A stretch of 64,000 nucleotides of DNA from Paenibacillus xylanilyticus. GTDB taxonomy: Bacteria; Bacillota; Bacilli; Paenibacillales; Paenibacillaceae. Shown in pieces: positions 44,931 to 52,969 of this stretch. Position numbers and translations under genes: made by a program. A model generated the notes under the pieces. It did not search any database. It was not told where the DNA came from and saw nothing but the letters and a program-made list of their open reading frames with translations. The DNA lies in assembly GCF_013359935.1 (NCBI RefSeq), contig NZ_JABMCB010000192.1, forward strand, positions 248,001 through 312,000. Reading direction: 5' to 3'. Within the stretch, counting starts at the first letter, position 1, and every line of letters begins with the position of its first letter.

Positions 44931-45728
44931 TTGATAAATCGTCATGGGAAACAAATTTGTAGACGTAAATTTAAAAAACATTTGCATTGTGGTGTTAAGG
45001 TAAAAGTGGTAAAGGTTAAACCTAAAGTTGTTGTTAATGCACCACAAGGTGCTCCAGGGATTCCTGGCCCACTAGGACCGATAGGTCCCAAAGGGGCGAC
45101 AGGAGCTCAAGGGATACCGGGGCCGATCGGACCGCAAGGAATTCCTGGTATACAAGGACCAGTTGGTCCTGCTGGTGCGATCGGTGCGGTAGGCCCAGCT
45201 GGCCCCGTAGGTGCAGTAGGCCCAGCCGGCCCCGTAGGTGCAGTAGGCCCAGCTGGCCCTGCAGGTGCAGTAGGCCCAGCCGGTCCAGCTGGAGCAACAG
45301 GGCCTGCCGGCCCTGCAGGGGCTGGAATATCCGATTTCCTTAGTGTTTTTCGGGCAGATCCCGGCACAGGTACTGACACAGTTCCAGGAAACGCACCAAT
45401 AACTTTAACCGGGGTTTTGTCTAATGTTGGAGGTGCATTTACCTTCGTGCCGCCATCCTCAACGATAACAATCAATGAAACAGGAAGTTACTTTATCTCT
45501 TTTTCCATTCATAATCAGGGCAATGCTGATTTCAACCTTACAGTGAATGGAACCCCCATTACACCAGTGCCATTCACCGGTAATGGAGGAGGACCCATAT
45601 CTGCAGAAGTTATTATTACGGTCACAACAGTTCCAACGACGATCCAGCTGGTAAATGCGAATGCAACTCCTGCACAGTTGCATAACAATTTAAATACCAC
45701 TGTGACAATACTAAAACTGACTCCTTAA
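44931..45728 (+). CDS. Collagen-like triple-helix protein with BclA-type C-terminal domain
   Basis: A 265-residue protein. A Lys/Arg-rich N-terminus (1-36) leads to an uninterrupted Gly-X-Y region (about 39-132; Gly-Pro-Ala, Gly-Ile-Pro types) and a beta-rich C-terminal domain of about 125 residues (ISDFLSVFRADPGTG, GSYFISFSI), of the TNF/BclA-like exosporium type. Such proteins form trimeric filaments on spore or cell surfaces. No signal peptide is apparent, as for many exosporium proteins. The TTG start at 44931 follows GGAGGTGA. A sporulation promoter was not identified with confidence. Confidence 0.87.
   Translation: MINRHGKQICRRKFKKHLHCGVKVKVVKVKPKVVVNAPQGAPGIPGPLGPIGPKGATGAQGIPGPIGPQGIPGIQGPVGPAGAIGAVGPAGPVGAVGPAGPVGAVGPAGPAGAVGPAGPAGATGPAGPAGAGISDFLSVFRADPGTGTDTVPGNAPITLTGVLSNVGGAFTFVPPSSTITINETGSYFISFSIHNQGNADFNLTVNGTPITPVPFTGNGGGPISAEVIITVTTVPTTIQLVNANATPAQLHNNLNTTVTILKLTP
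45183..45317 (+). repeat. 27-bp tandem repeat within the collagen-like gene
   Basis: Five near-identical 27-bp units, each encoding a GAVGPAGPx nonapeptide. Units start at 45183, 45210, 45237, 45264 and 45291; the last is most diverged. Copy number probably varies between strains. Confidence 0.9.
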
Positions 45729-45988
45729 TTCCGATTCTCAATATAGTTTATGTCATTATAAAATAAAAGTTTATGTCTTTTATCCAGTCAATAAGTCTAT
45801 TTATTCCGAATGGTAGTTTGAATTACCGTGGGCTGGGGAGCAGCGGGACGATGAAGTTAAAGAACATCGCCGCTGTTCTCTCTGTTTCCGAAGCCAAGCT
45901 CCCAAAGTCTTAGTAAGAGAATCAGGATGCTTGTAGCAACATGGGGAATTGAACTTGAACCAAGAAGGACAAGGACAAGCCTCAATAA

Positions 45989-46243
45989 ACTCGGAGCAGA
46001 AATGCCCGGAAGGGGTCAGCTGGGATAATAATTTCAAGAACAGATGAGTATCCCAAGATTGCTTTTACGGGTGAGAAAGATACCATAGGATATGGTAAAG
46101 AGTTTGGAAATGTGACCGTGGATACTGCTGGATAGCTGCATTGGTATAAGCAGATGCTTGAGAGCCTCGGATGGGACGTTGAAATGATCAGAGGAGAGGG
46201 CATAGACCACACCCAATCGAAGCAGTCGATTACCTTTCTCTAG
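45989..46243 (+). pseudogene. Probable gene fragment, alpha/beta-hydrolase-like, with internal amber codon
   Basis: One frame runs from 45989 to TAG 46241 and is broken only by TAG 46133. It reads SRTDEYPKIAFTGEKDTIG, then GKEFGNVTVDTAG, stop, LHWYKQMLESLGWDVEMI, RGEGIDHTQSKQS. The pattern Gly-Glu-Lys-Asp then Asp-His resembles the Asp/His end of an alpha/beta hydrolase. No start codon and no N-terminal part remain. Tentative. The rest of 45729-46254 holds no other recognisable feature. Confidence 0.4.
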
Positions 46244-46254
46244 GTGTACTTGTC

Positions 46255-47004
46255 CTAAGCGTCTAATGCTCGCAGCTTGCGTTGTTGATAGTCATGGATA
46301 GCTGCATATAACAGTTGCTCGTTGAAGTCCGGCCACATCACATCCGTAAACCACAACTCAGCGTAGGCAGCCTGCCATAACAAAAAGTTGCTTAAACGTT
46401 TCTCTCCACTTGTTCGGATCAGCAAATCGGGGGCAGGATTGTGGCCTGTGTATAGAAACTTTTCAAATTCTGCTTCCGAGATCTTCGAGACATCATTGTG
46501 TTCTTCCACACACAGTTTGATGGCTTGAACAATATCGCTTTTTCCACCATAGTTCATGGCGAAGTAGACGGTCATTCCGCTATTGGCTTGGGTTAGATCA
46601 ACCACTTTACGCATGGCTTCCTGTGTATCAAGGGGGAACTTGGATATATCGCCAATGAATTCGACCTTGATATTATTTTGATTCAATTCGAGAACGGTAG
46701 CATCCTCTACAAATTCAATGACCAGATTAATGATATAGTCAACTTCCTCTTTGGGTCTTTTCCAATTTTCCGTTGAAAATGCATAAAGGGTGAGAGAGGC
46801 GATTCCGTTCCGGTGGCACATGCTGATCGTTTCACGCATCGTCTGCATTCCCGCATAATGCCCGGCACTTCGGGGGAGTCCTCGTCTCGTAGCCCAGCGC
46901 CCATTTCCATCCATCATAATCGCAATATGTTTAGGGAGGTAACCGTTCCAGTCTATGGTTTTCCTGATATCATGGTCTTCCTTATGTACACAGAGCCATT
47001 TCAA
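46255..47004 (-). CDS. uppS: Cis-isoprenyl diphosphate synthase, UppS family
   Basis: A 249-residue cytosolic prenyltransferase that condenses isopentenyl diphosphate units onto farnesyl diphosphate to make the lipid carrier undecaprenyl diphosphate or a shorter product. The catalytic Asp32 lies in MDGNGRWA; TLYAFSTENW, then AMNYGGKSDI and RTSGEKRLSNFLLWQAAYAEL (last two in the C-terminal part) complete the sites. TTG 47004 follows AGGAGG by 8 bp. It is isolated from the usual rpsB-tsf-pyrH-frr-uppS-cdsA cluster, so it is probably a second paralogue, maybe for spore or wall envelope. Confidence 0.88.
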   Translation of the reverse strand: MKWLCVHKEDHDIRKTIDWNGYLPKHIAIMMDGNGRWATRRGLPRSAGHYAGMQTMRETISMCHRNGIASLTLYAFSTENWKRPKEEVDYIINLVIEFVEDATVLELNQNNIKVEFIGDISKFPLDTQEAMRKVVDLTQANSGMTVYFAMNYGGKSDIVQAIKLCVEEHNDVSKISEAEFEKFLYTGHNPAPDLLIRTSGEKRLSNFLLWQAAYAELWFTDVMWPDFNEQLLYAAIHDYQQRKLRALDA

Positions 47005-47349
47005 TGTATATTCCTCCTACATGATCCGCTTGGCGAACAGGTTCAGTCTGGCTGGATGTAATACATCGGATGTTTACTACGGTTTCCAGAATTTATAATG
47101 ATTATATAGGAATGGATTGAAAGTTTAAACGAAAATTGTTAGAAAGGAATATGCCTGTATGCCCACATGGACTGGTCTTTTTGAAGAAAGAACACATTTG
47201 CTAGTCCTGTACCCGCGCCCTTCAGACCAATATTCGTAGATTGGATGTCAAAACAACATATCTCGTCCATATTGTGGATTATCATCTAGGAAGTAAACAG
47301 ATCCCTATCTATCTATTGGTTATCCCACAAAAGCCTGCCCATTTGCTGA

Positions 47350-47379
47350 TTGAAAGAGCTTTCATTTCATCCGTATACT
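47350..47379 (+). promoter_or_regulatory. SigA promoter of the 47446 SDR gene
   Basis: TTGAAA (47350-47355), an 18-bp spacer, TATACT (47374-47379). The rest of 47005-47349 shows no feature I can support. Confidence 0.6.
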
Positions 47380-47445
47380 AAAGGGGTCTACTAGTTGAAT
47401 GCCTTCATTAGGCGTTCATCTTCAAATAGGAAAGGATGATATGAA

Positions 47446-48216
47446 ATGGGCAGATTAACTGGAAAAGTTGCAATTATAACAGGTGCGGCGAGCGGCATGG
47501 GATTGGCAGGGGCTCAATTGTTTGCCAGAGAAGGGGCTAAGGTTGTCGCTACTGATGTGGCTATTGAAGCTCTGGAAGAGCAGGTGCAGCACATCGTGGC
47601 AAGTGGCGGAGAAGCCATCGCGCTTAAGCTTGATGTGTCGAGTCCCGAGTCGTGGAACGCGGTTGTGAAAGAAACAGTAGCGAAATACGGAAAAATAGAT
47701 ATTTTGGTCAACAATGCCGGAATTCATATAGCGAAGGGGATTTTGGAGGCCGAGCTGGAAGATTGGGAGAAGGTCATGTCCATAAATGGCACAGGGGTAT
47801 GGCTAGGTATGAAAGCCGTTATTCCTTACATGCAAAAGAATGGACAAGGCTCTATTGTTAATACATCGTCCATCGCTGCCATTATTGGCGGAATTGCAGA
47901 CGCGCAGGGCGCAGCCTATAGTGCTTCCAAAGGCTCCGTACGTTCACTGACCAAACATGGTGCACAGTGGTTTGCGAAAGACAACATCCGGGTTAACTCT
48001 GTACATCCAGGTGCTGTATTTACCGGCATGGTGGAAAAAGCAGGCATCAAGTCACAAGTGGAGATGGGTGAGCATTACAAAAATCTCGCGCCTTTGCCTC
48101 CGCATGCCGGAGAATCCATGGACATCGCGAATGCCTATCTGTTCCTGGCTTCAGATGAATCGAAATTTATTACAGGCGTTGAGCTCCCCGTCGATGGGGG
48201 CTGGATTAGCAACTAG
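47446..48216 (+). CDS. Short-chain dehydrogenase/reductase
   Basis: A 256-residue classical SDR similar to 20-beta-HSD/glucose dehydrogenase types. Cofactor motif TGAASGMG, stabilising VNNAG, catalytic Ser in NTSSIAAI, Tyr and Lys in AAYSASKGS, C-terminal VELPVDGGW. Substrate unknown. It is convergent with a TetR gene that lies beyond its terminator; that TetR may regulate it, as often for SDR/TetR neighbours, but TetR also faces cueP. Confidence 0.9.
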   Translation: MGRLTGKVAIITGAASGMGLAGAQLFAREGAKVVATDVAIEALEEQVQHIVASGGEAIALKLDVSSPESWNAVVKETVAKYGKIDILVNNAGIHIAKGILEAELEDWEKVMSINGTGVWLGMKAVIPYMQKNGQGSIVNTSSIAAIIGGIADAQGAAYSASKGSVRSLTKHGAQWFAKDNIRVNSVHPGAVFTGMVEKAGIKSQVEMGEHYKNLAPLPPHAGESMDIANAYLFLASDESKFITGVELPVDGGWISN

Positions 48217-48244
48217 ACTACATGATAATATGGCAGCTATTCGG

Positions 48245-48285
48245 AGGTACCACTCTCATGTTGAATGAGAGCTGGTACCTTTTTT
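48245..48285 (+). terminator. Terminator of the 47446 SDR gene
   Basis: AGGTACCACTCTCAT pairs with ATGAGAGCTGGTACCT (one bulge), loop GTTGA, then a six-T run. Confidence 0.88.
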
Positions 48286-48928
48286 ATATGGGCAAGCCTG
48301 GTTTATGATCATGGGCCAGGGCCAGATTCGAGCGGTAAACCTCATTCGAGCGATTCATACGAGTAAATTCCAATAGCTGCTCAGCCATGTAAGTGGAACT
48401 GTATTTGAAATTGCTCTGTACCCAGCCCGTAATAAGACCCAGAACGGCATTAGCCTGATAGCAGGCAAGGAGTTCCTTGTCGATCCTGGGATCTGGAGAT
48501 ATATCCGTTAAGTCCTGCAGATACAGGGTAATGAGCGTTTCATAGAGAGTGTCCCGAAATCCCATAGGCATATGGGAATGAATAAGCAAGGTATAAAAGC
48601 TGGAATTGACAAGAACATGGTCGAAGATTTTGATGGCCGAAGCGTTCAAATCCTTGATCTCAAAATCATGGTAATGCTCATAAGGAGCCCGGTAGGCGGC
48701 GATCAGGTCATTGATCACATCGGTCAAAATCTCACGCAGCAAGTCTTCTTTGTATACATAATGTTTGTAAAATGTACTGCGATTCAAATCGGCAGATTTG
48801 ACAATATCGGTAATGGTAATGCTATCCAGCGGTTTGCGTGACATCCATTCCAGCAAGGAACCCTTTAGCGCCTGTTTGGATTTGTAAATTCTTCGATCTG
48901 TGTCTGATTCGGAAGCAGATTTATGCAT
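48284..48928 (-). CDS. TetR/AcrR-family regulator (DhaS-type C-terminus)
   Basis: A 214-residue repressor. The HTH reads SITITDIVKSADLNRSTFYKHY (about 38-59); the C-terminal half is of the DhaS-like TetR_C type. ATG 48928 follows AAAGGAGGG, and a further open frame to 49240 has no ribosome site. It is divergent from cueP, with 163 bp between, and convergent with the SDR. Ligand unknown; target unclear. Confidence 0.88.
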   Translation of the reverse strand: MHKSASESDTDRRIYKSKQALKGSLLEWMSRKPLDSITITDIVKSADLNRSTFYKHYVYKEDLLREILTDVINDLIAAYRAPYEHYHDFEIKDLNASAIKIFDHVLVNSSFYTLLIHSHMPMGFRDTLYETLITLYLQDLTDISPDPRIDKELLACYQANAVLGLITGWVQSNFKYSSTYMAEQLLEFTRMNRSNEVYRSNLALAHDHKPGLPI

Positions 48929-49091
48929 TACACACCCTCCTTTGCTTATCAATAATATTTCTAATATGAAGCTGATTTTTTTTGCTACAAGACAAATATG
49001 TGAAAATCTGGTGACTTTAATGGTGTATATAGCCCATGGCGTGGCATTCTCCATTATAATAAACCAAAACGGACGAGGAGATGAACTCCAG

Positions 49092-49634
49092 TTGAGAAAA
49101 GGGATACTTATTGCTGCCTTATTTATTATAGTGGTTGGCTTAGGAATATATCTGATTGCTGACAATGTGCTAACCAAAGAAGCAGGTTCTCCTGGATCAA
49201 CCAATGTCAAGGAGCTTGTATACGATATCAGTACGGGCAAAGTCGAGACAAAATCGGCCTCGATTAATGCTACCCAGTTGGTTGTAACCGGTAAGGATGA
49301 TCAAACGACAACCTATAATCTGCCTGATGAGGAGTTCTTTCTTTCCATCGCACCGTATGTGGAGCAGACTCATCCCTGTGCCATCCATAGCTTGACCGGT
49401 TGTCAGGGCGAGATGAAGAACGAGGAGTTCCAGGTCACGCTCCATGATTCCGAAGGCAATACCTATATGAAGGATGAACCGATGAAGACCGGAAAGAACG
49501 GGTTTATGGACCTGTGGGTACCGAGGAACCGCACATACCTGATTCGGGTCGTACATGATGGGAAGGTCGCTGAATCTCAGCTTTCGACCTATGAACAGGA
49601 TAATACGTGCATTACCACGATGGAACTGAAATAG
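49092..49634 (+). CDS. cueP: CueP-family metal-binding protein
   Basis: A 180-residue exported protein with an uncleaved or cleaved N-terminal hydrophobic segment (GILIAALFIIVVGLGIYLIA) and the CueP domain: THPCAIHSLTGCQGEM, the TGKNGFMDLWVPRNRTY strand and the C-terminal DNTCITTMELK. In Salmonella CueP binds periplasmic copper and helps supply SodC; in Gram-positives the role is unproven. Three conserved cysteines are present. TTG 49092 is chosen: GAGGAG lies about 11 bp upstream, and an AT-rich TATAAT (49055-49060) is nearby. No copper exporter is adjacent. Confidence 0.85.
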   Translation: MRKGILIAALFIIVVGLGIYLIADNVLTKEAGSPGSTNVKELVYDISTGKVETKSASINATQLVVTGKDDQTTTYNLPDEEFFLSIAPYVEQTHPCAIHSLTGCQGEMKNEEFQVTLHDSEGNTYMKDEPMKTGKNGFMDLWVPRNRTYLIRVVHDGKVAESQLSTYEQDNTCITTMELK

Positions 49635-49645
49635 CTGTTTCAAGA

Positions 49646-49677
49646 AGAGTCCAGGGCAGAACCTGGGCTCTTTTTTT
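49646..49677 (+). terminator. Terminator of cueP
   Basis: AGAGTCCAGG pairs with CCTGGGCTCT (one G-U), loop GCAGAA, then a T-run. Confidence 0.9.
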
Positions 49678-49737
49678 GGTTCACCCAGATGGATACCCAA
49701 GGACATAACTAAATGCCAACGCATTATCGCTTTTTAA

Positions 49738-49766
49738 TTGACAAAATGTGATTTCTGTCGCATAAT
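49738..49766 (+). promoter_or_regulatory. Promoter of the siderophore-uptake genes
   Basis: Perfect TTGACA (49738-49743), a 17-bp spacer, CATAAT (49761-49766). Confidence 0.82.
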
Positions 49767-49776
49767 CCAAAAAGGT

Positions 49777-49795
49777 GATAATGATAATTATTATC
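49777..49795 (+). promoter_or_regulatory. Fur box
   Basis: GATAATGATAATTATTATC matches the 19-bp Fur consensus (GATAATGATAATCATTATC) at 18 of 19 bases. It covers the predicted transcription start, so Fur-Fe should repress. Confidence 0.9.
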
Positions 49796-49830
49796 AGATC
49801 AATACATACAAACAGGGGAGATTACAGTAC

Positions 49831-50847
49831 ATGAAAAAAAGCTTGAACGGACTTCTATTATTGTTGGTTTTTGCTCTTACATTAGCAGGATGCGGTTCTG
49901 CAAGCACTACTTCGAACGGAGCATCTTCGGATGCAGGTGAAGGTACAGCCTCTGACAGCTCACAAACAGAAGCAGCAGCTGGTCCTGTAACGGTTAAGCA
50001 CAAACGCGGGGAGCTTACGCTGGACAAGCCGGCAGAGCGTGTTGTTACATTGGAATGGACATATACCGAAGATGTGGTTGCACTTGGCGTTCAACCAGTA
50101 GGTAATGCAGACAATGCCAACTATAAAGTCTATGTAACATCCGAAGCAGGTTTGGATGACAGCGTAACGGATATCGGAACACGGAGTGAGCCGAATCTGG
50201 AAGCTATTGCTGCCTTGAAGCCTGACCTCATCATCGCTAATGCGGATAACAATAATGCGGTCTATGATCAACTTAATGCGATTGCACCAACGATGGAATT
50301 CGATCCTTACGATGGCGACGGCTATAATTATGACAAGATGACTGAGATTTTTAATAACATAGCAATTGCCCTTGGCAAAGAGGACAAAGCAAAGCAAGTA
50401 TTGGATGAACTTGATCAGCATTATGTAGAAGCGAAAGAAAAACTGGCAGCTGCGGGTAAAGAAGATTTCCACTTTGCTCTGACACAAGCATTCACGTATC
50501 AAAATGCGGCCAGCCTGCGCATGTTTACCGATAACTCCGTCGTTATTGGCACACTGGACAAGATCGGCCTGGTTAACGATTGGCAGCCCGAAAAGCTGGA
50601 AGGATACGGTTTCTCCACAGTGGGGATTGAATCCTTATCCGATGTACAGGACAGCAACTTCATTTATATTACACAGCCGGACGATGACGTTTTTGGCACA
50701 GCCATGAAAGATAACTCGGTTTGGAACGGATTGAATTTTGTAAAGGAAAACCGCATATATCAACTGGATAGCACAACATGGACATTTGGTGGACCGATTT
50801 CCTCCAAAGTGTTGGTTGATGGGGTTGTAGAGGCGATTACCAAATGA
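49831..50847 (+). CDS. Iron-siderophore ABC transporter, substrate-binding lipoprotein
   Basis: A 338-residue lipoprotein of the class III FecB/FhuD-like type that captures a ferric siderophore outside the cell. The signal peptide ends in lipobox LTLAGC; a Ser/Thr/Ala-rich linker (about 22-55) follows. Family landmarks are RVVTLEWTYTEDVVALGVQPVG, DIGTRSEPNLEAIAALKPDLII (split around residues 85-130) and FGGPISSKVLVDGVVEAI at the end. ATG 49831 follows AGGGGAG. It overlaps the permease gene by 4 bp (ATGA) and is preceded by the Fur-controlled promoter. The siderophore class (catecholate or hydroxamate) cannot be read from sequence. Confidence 0.92.
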   Translation: MKKSLNGLLLLLVFALTLAGCGSASTTSNGASSDAGEGTASDSSQTEAAAGPVTVKHKRGELTLDKPAERVVTLEWTYTEDVVALGVQPVGNADNANYKVYVTSEAGLDDSVTDIGTRSEPNLEAIAALKPDLIIANADNNNAVYDQLNAIAPTMEFDPYDGDGYNYDKMTEIFNNIAIALGKEDKAKQVLDELDQHYVEAKEKLAAAGKEDFHFALTQAFTYQNAASLRMFTDNSVVIGTLDKIGLVNDWQPEKLEGYGFSTVGIESLSDVQDSNFIYITQPDDDVFGTAMKDNSVWNGLNFVKENRIYQLDSTTWTFGGPISSKVLVDGVVEAITK

Positions 50848-52892
50848 GTTCGATTCAGGGAACTAGGCCAGCTATGAACTGGCGCACAATAAGCATATAT
50901 GGGGGCGGTTTATCCGCTCTCATCGTGCTTTTTTTTGTAAGCCTTTGTTATGGTGAGGCAGCCATACCATTGCACACCGTTTGGGATGCACTAACGGGAA
51001 GACAGGATACATTAGAGCACAATATGATCTGGGATCTGCGAATGCCACGTACGGTGATCGGTATTATTGCAGGAGGGGCACTGGCTGTTGCTGGAGCACT
51101 GCTGCAAACGATTACCCGTAATCCACTGGCTGCGTCAGACACGCTGGGCATTAATGCAGGAGCCTATTTTATCGTGGTGCTGGGAGCCATTCTCTTTCCG
51201 GGCTTGCTGAGTCAATCTCCTTTTTTATTTGCTGCTCTGGGTGGTTTGCTGGCTGCATTCGCAGCTTATTTCATGGGCGGCGGACGGAAATCAAGCCCGG
51301 TTCGACTGGCATTGTCGGGTATGATTATATCAATGGTGCTTGGTTCCTTTACAAGCGCACTGCATATTTTCTTCTCCATGGAGACGCAGGGACTGTTTCT
51401 ATGGGGTTCCGGAACACTCGTCCAGAATGACTGGAGCGGTGTCGCTTATGCTTGGCCTTGGGTGGTCGGCATAACCATTCTGGCGTTAATTTTGTCCAGA
51501 CAGTGGGATATGCTGGAGCTGGATGAATCAACGGCGTCCTCATTGGGGCAAAAGGTTGGACTCGCTCGTGCCGGTGGTTTGATCATCGCGGTATTGCTGG
51601 CAGCAGTGATCGTCAGTGTCATCGGGCCAATCGGTTTCGTGGGTCTGGTAGCACCCCATCTGGTCCGGTTGAGTGGAGTACGTTCCAACCGATTGCTGTT
51701 ACCAGGTGTTTTTATCTGGGGAGCGGCTCTCCTGGTTGGTGCAGATGTACTCGCCAAGATGGTACATAACTCCAGCATGGAGCTGCCGACAGGGGCCGTA
51801 ATGGCAATTATAGGTGCGCCGTGGCTGATCTGGCTTGTTCTCACGCGCATGAAGGCAGCGAACGGGGGCATGTCATCTTCAATGAGCACGGGAGCACCTT
51901 CGCGTCGCTTTGCATTTGGCCCCATGGCAGTATTATTTTCGGTTATAACCGTAGCACTAATTTTACTTAGTACAATGTTTGGTGGTATGCGAATTCCACT
52001 GGCTGATCTGCTGCCGAGTCTATTCCGATCGGATGGGCTGTTCTCCGGGATCGTTCAGCTTCGAATTCCGCGTACGCTTGTTGCTGCAGGCGCAGGGGCA
52101 GCACTGGCGATCAGTGGTGTTCTTATTCAGATGGCAGTACGGAATCCACTGGCCGATGCTTCAATTGTCGGTGTGTCCTCTGGCGCAGGACTTGGAGCAA
52201 TGATGGTCATCATTTTGTGGCCAGGTCTTCCAATTTATCTGCTGCCGATAGCGGCAATCATCGGAGCAGCCGTTGCTGCAATAATTGTATTCTCCCTTTC
52301 GTGGAAGAAAGGGCTAAACCCTTCTGCGGTAGTGTTGCTGGGGATCGCGATGTCCGCTATCGCTGGCGCAGGTATTCAGATTCTGATTGTCCGTGGTGCG
52401 GTTTACGGCAGCAGCGGATATATTTGGCTGACCGGAAGTACCTATGCCCGTACCTGGGAACAGGTGAAGACTATCGGCATATTCTTAGTTATTCTGGTTC
52501 CGGTGGCCTGGTGGTTGGCTCGCCGATTCGAACTGTTGGTATTCGACGACAATAGTGCCTCAGGACTTGGACTGGGTGTGCGCCGTACAAGATTGCTGGC
52601 CATGACCACAGGTGTCCTACTTGCAGCGGGTGCTGTCGCTTGCGTCGGGACCGTCGGGTTTATCGGCCTGATTGCACCACATATGGTTCGGCTGCTAACG
52701 GGACATAAGTTAAGACGATCGATGTTTTTGTCCGCACTCGCCGGTGCAGTTATGCTGGTGCTGGCTGATACGATCGGCAGAACGGTCATGGCACCGACAG
52801 AGATTCCATCAGGAATACTTATTGCACTCATTGGAACACCATACTTCCTTTATTTAATGTACCGCTCTAACTGGCGCAGAACGTTAAAGTAA
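50844..52892 (+). CDS. Fused double FecCD iron-siderophore permease (FhuB-like)
   Basis: A 682-residue membrane protein with two complete FecCD domains in tandem (about 15-335 and 350-680), so both halves of the usual permease dimer are one chain, as in E. coli FhuB. Each half has an RxPRxxxGxxAGxALAxxG-like entry (MPRTVIGIIAGGALAVAG; IPRTLVAAGAGAALAISG) and the coupling loop GPIGFVGLVAPHLVR / GTVGFIGLIAPHMVR for an ABC ATPase. No ATPase gene follows: the next gene is on the other strand after a strong terminator. A shared ATPase elsewhere, as with Bacillus FpbC/YusV, must serve it. The start overlaps the binding protein stop (ATGA). Confidence 0.92.
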   Translation: MSSIQGTRPAMNWRTISIYGGGLSALIVLFFVSLCYGEAAIPLHTVWDALTGRQDTLEHNMIWDLRMPRTVIGIIAGGALAVAGALLQTITRNPLAASDTLGINAGAYFIVVLGAILFPGLLSQSPFLFAALGGLLAAFAAYFMGGGRKSSPVRLALSGMIISMVLGSFTSALHIFFSMETQGLFLWGSGTLVQNDWSGVAYAWPWVVGITILALILSRQWDMLELDESTASSLGQKVGLARAGGLIIAVLLAAVIVSVIGPIGFVGLVAPHLVRLSGVRSNRLLLPGVFIWGAALLVGADVLAKMVHNSSMELPTGAVMAIIGAPWLIWLVLTRMKAANGGMSSSMSTGAPSRRFAFGPMAVLFSVITVALILLSTMFGGMRIPLADLLPSLFRSDGLFSGIVQLRIPRTLVAAGAGAALAISGVLIQMAVRNPLADASIVGVSSGAGLGAMMVIILWPGLPIYLLPIAAIIGAAVAAIIVFSLSWKKGLNPSAVVLLGIAMSAIAGAGIQILIVRGAVYGSSGYIWLTGSTYARTWEQVKTIGIFLVILVPVAWWLARRFELLVFDDNSASGLGLGVRRTRLLAMTTGVLLAAGAVACVGTVGFIGLIAPHMVRLLTGHKLRRSMFLSALAGAVMLVLADTIGRTVMAPTEIPSGILIALIGTPYFLYLMYRSNWRRTLK

Positions 52893-52928
52893 AAACGAAT
52901 TTCAGTCGCGAAATACGATTGAAAGCAG

Positions 52929-52960
52929 CAAAAAAGCCCGCTGATGCAGCGGGCTTTTTT
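52929..52960. terminator. Bidirectional terminator between permease and SLH genes
   Basis: A perfect 14-bp stem AAAAAGCCCGCTG/CAGCGGGCTTTTT with ATG loop; A and T runs at both ends serve both convergent genes. Confidence 0.92.
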
Positions 52961-52969
52961 GGTGTTTAT

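Noticed and set aside
45034..45475. Minus-strand frames of 87-122 codons across the collagen-like repeats
   Set aside because: They are forced open by the Gly-X-Y repeat codons on the opposite strand.
45830..45980. A tRNA-like stretch in the gap after the collagen-like gene
   Set aside because: I could not form a cloverleaf: no acceptor pair and no GTTC-type T-loop in either direction.
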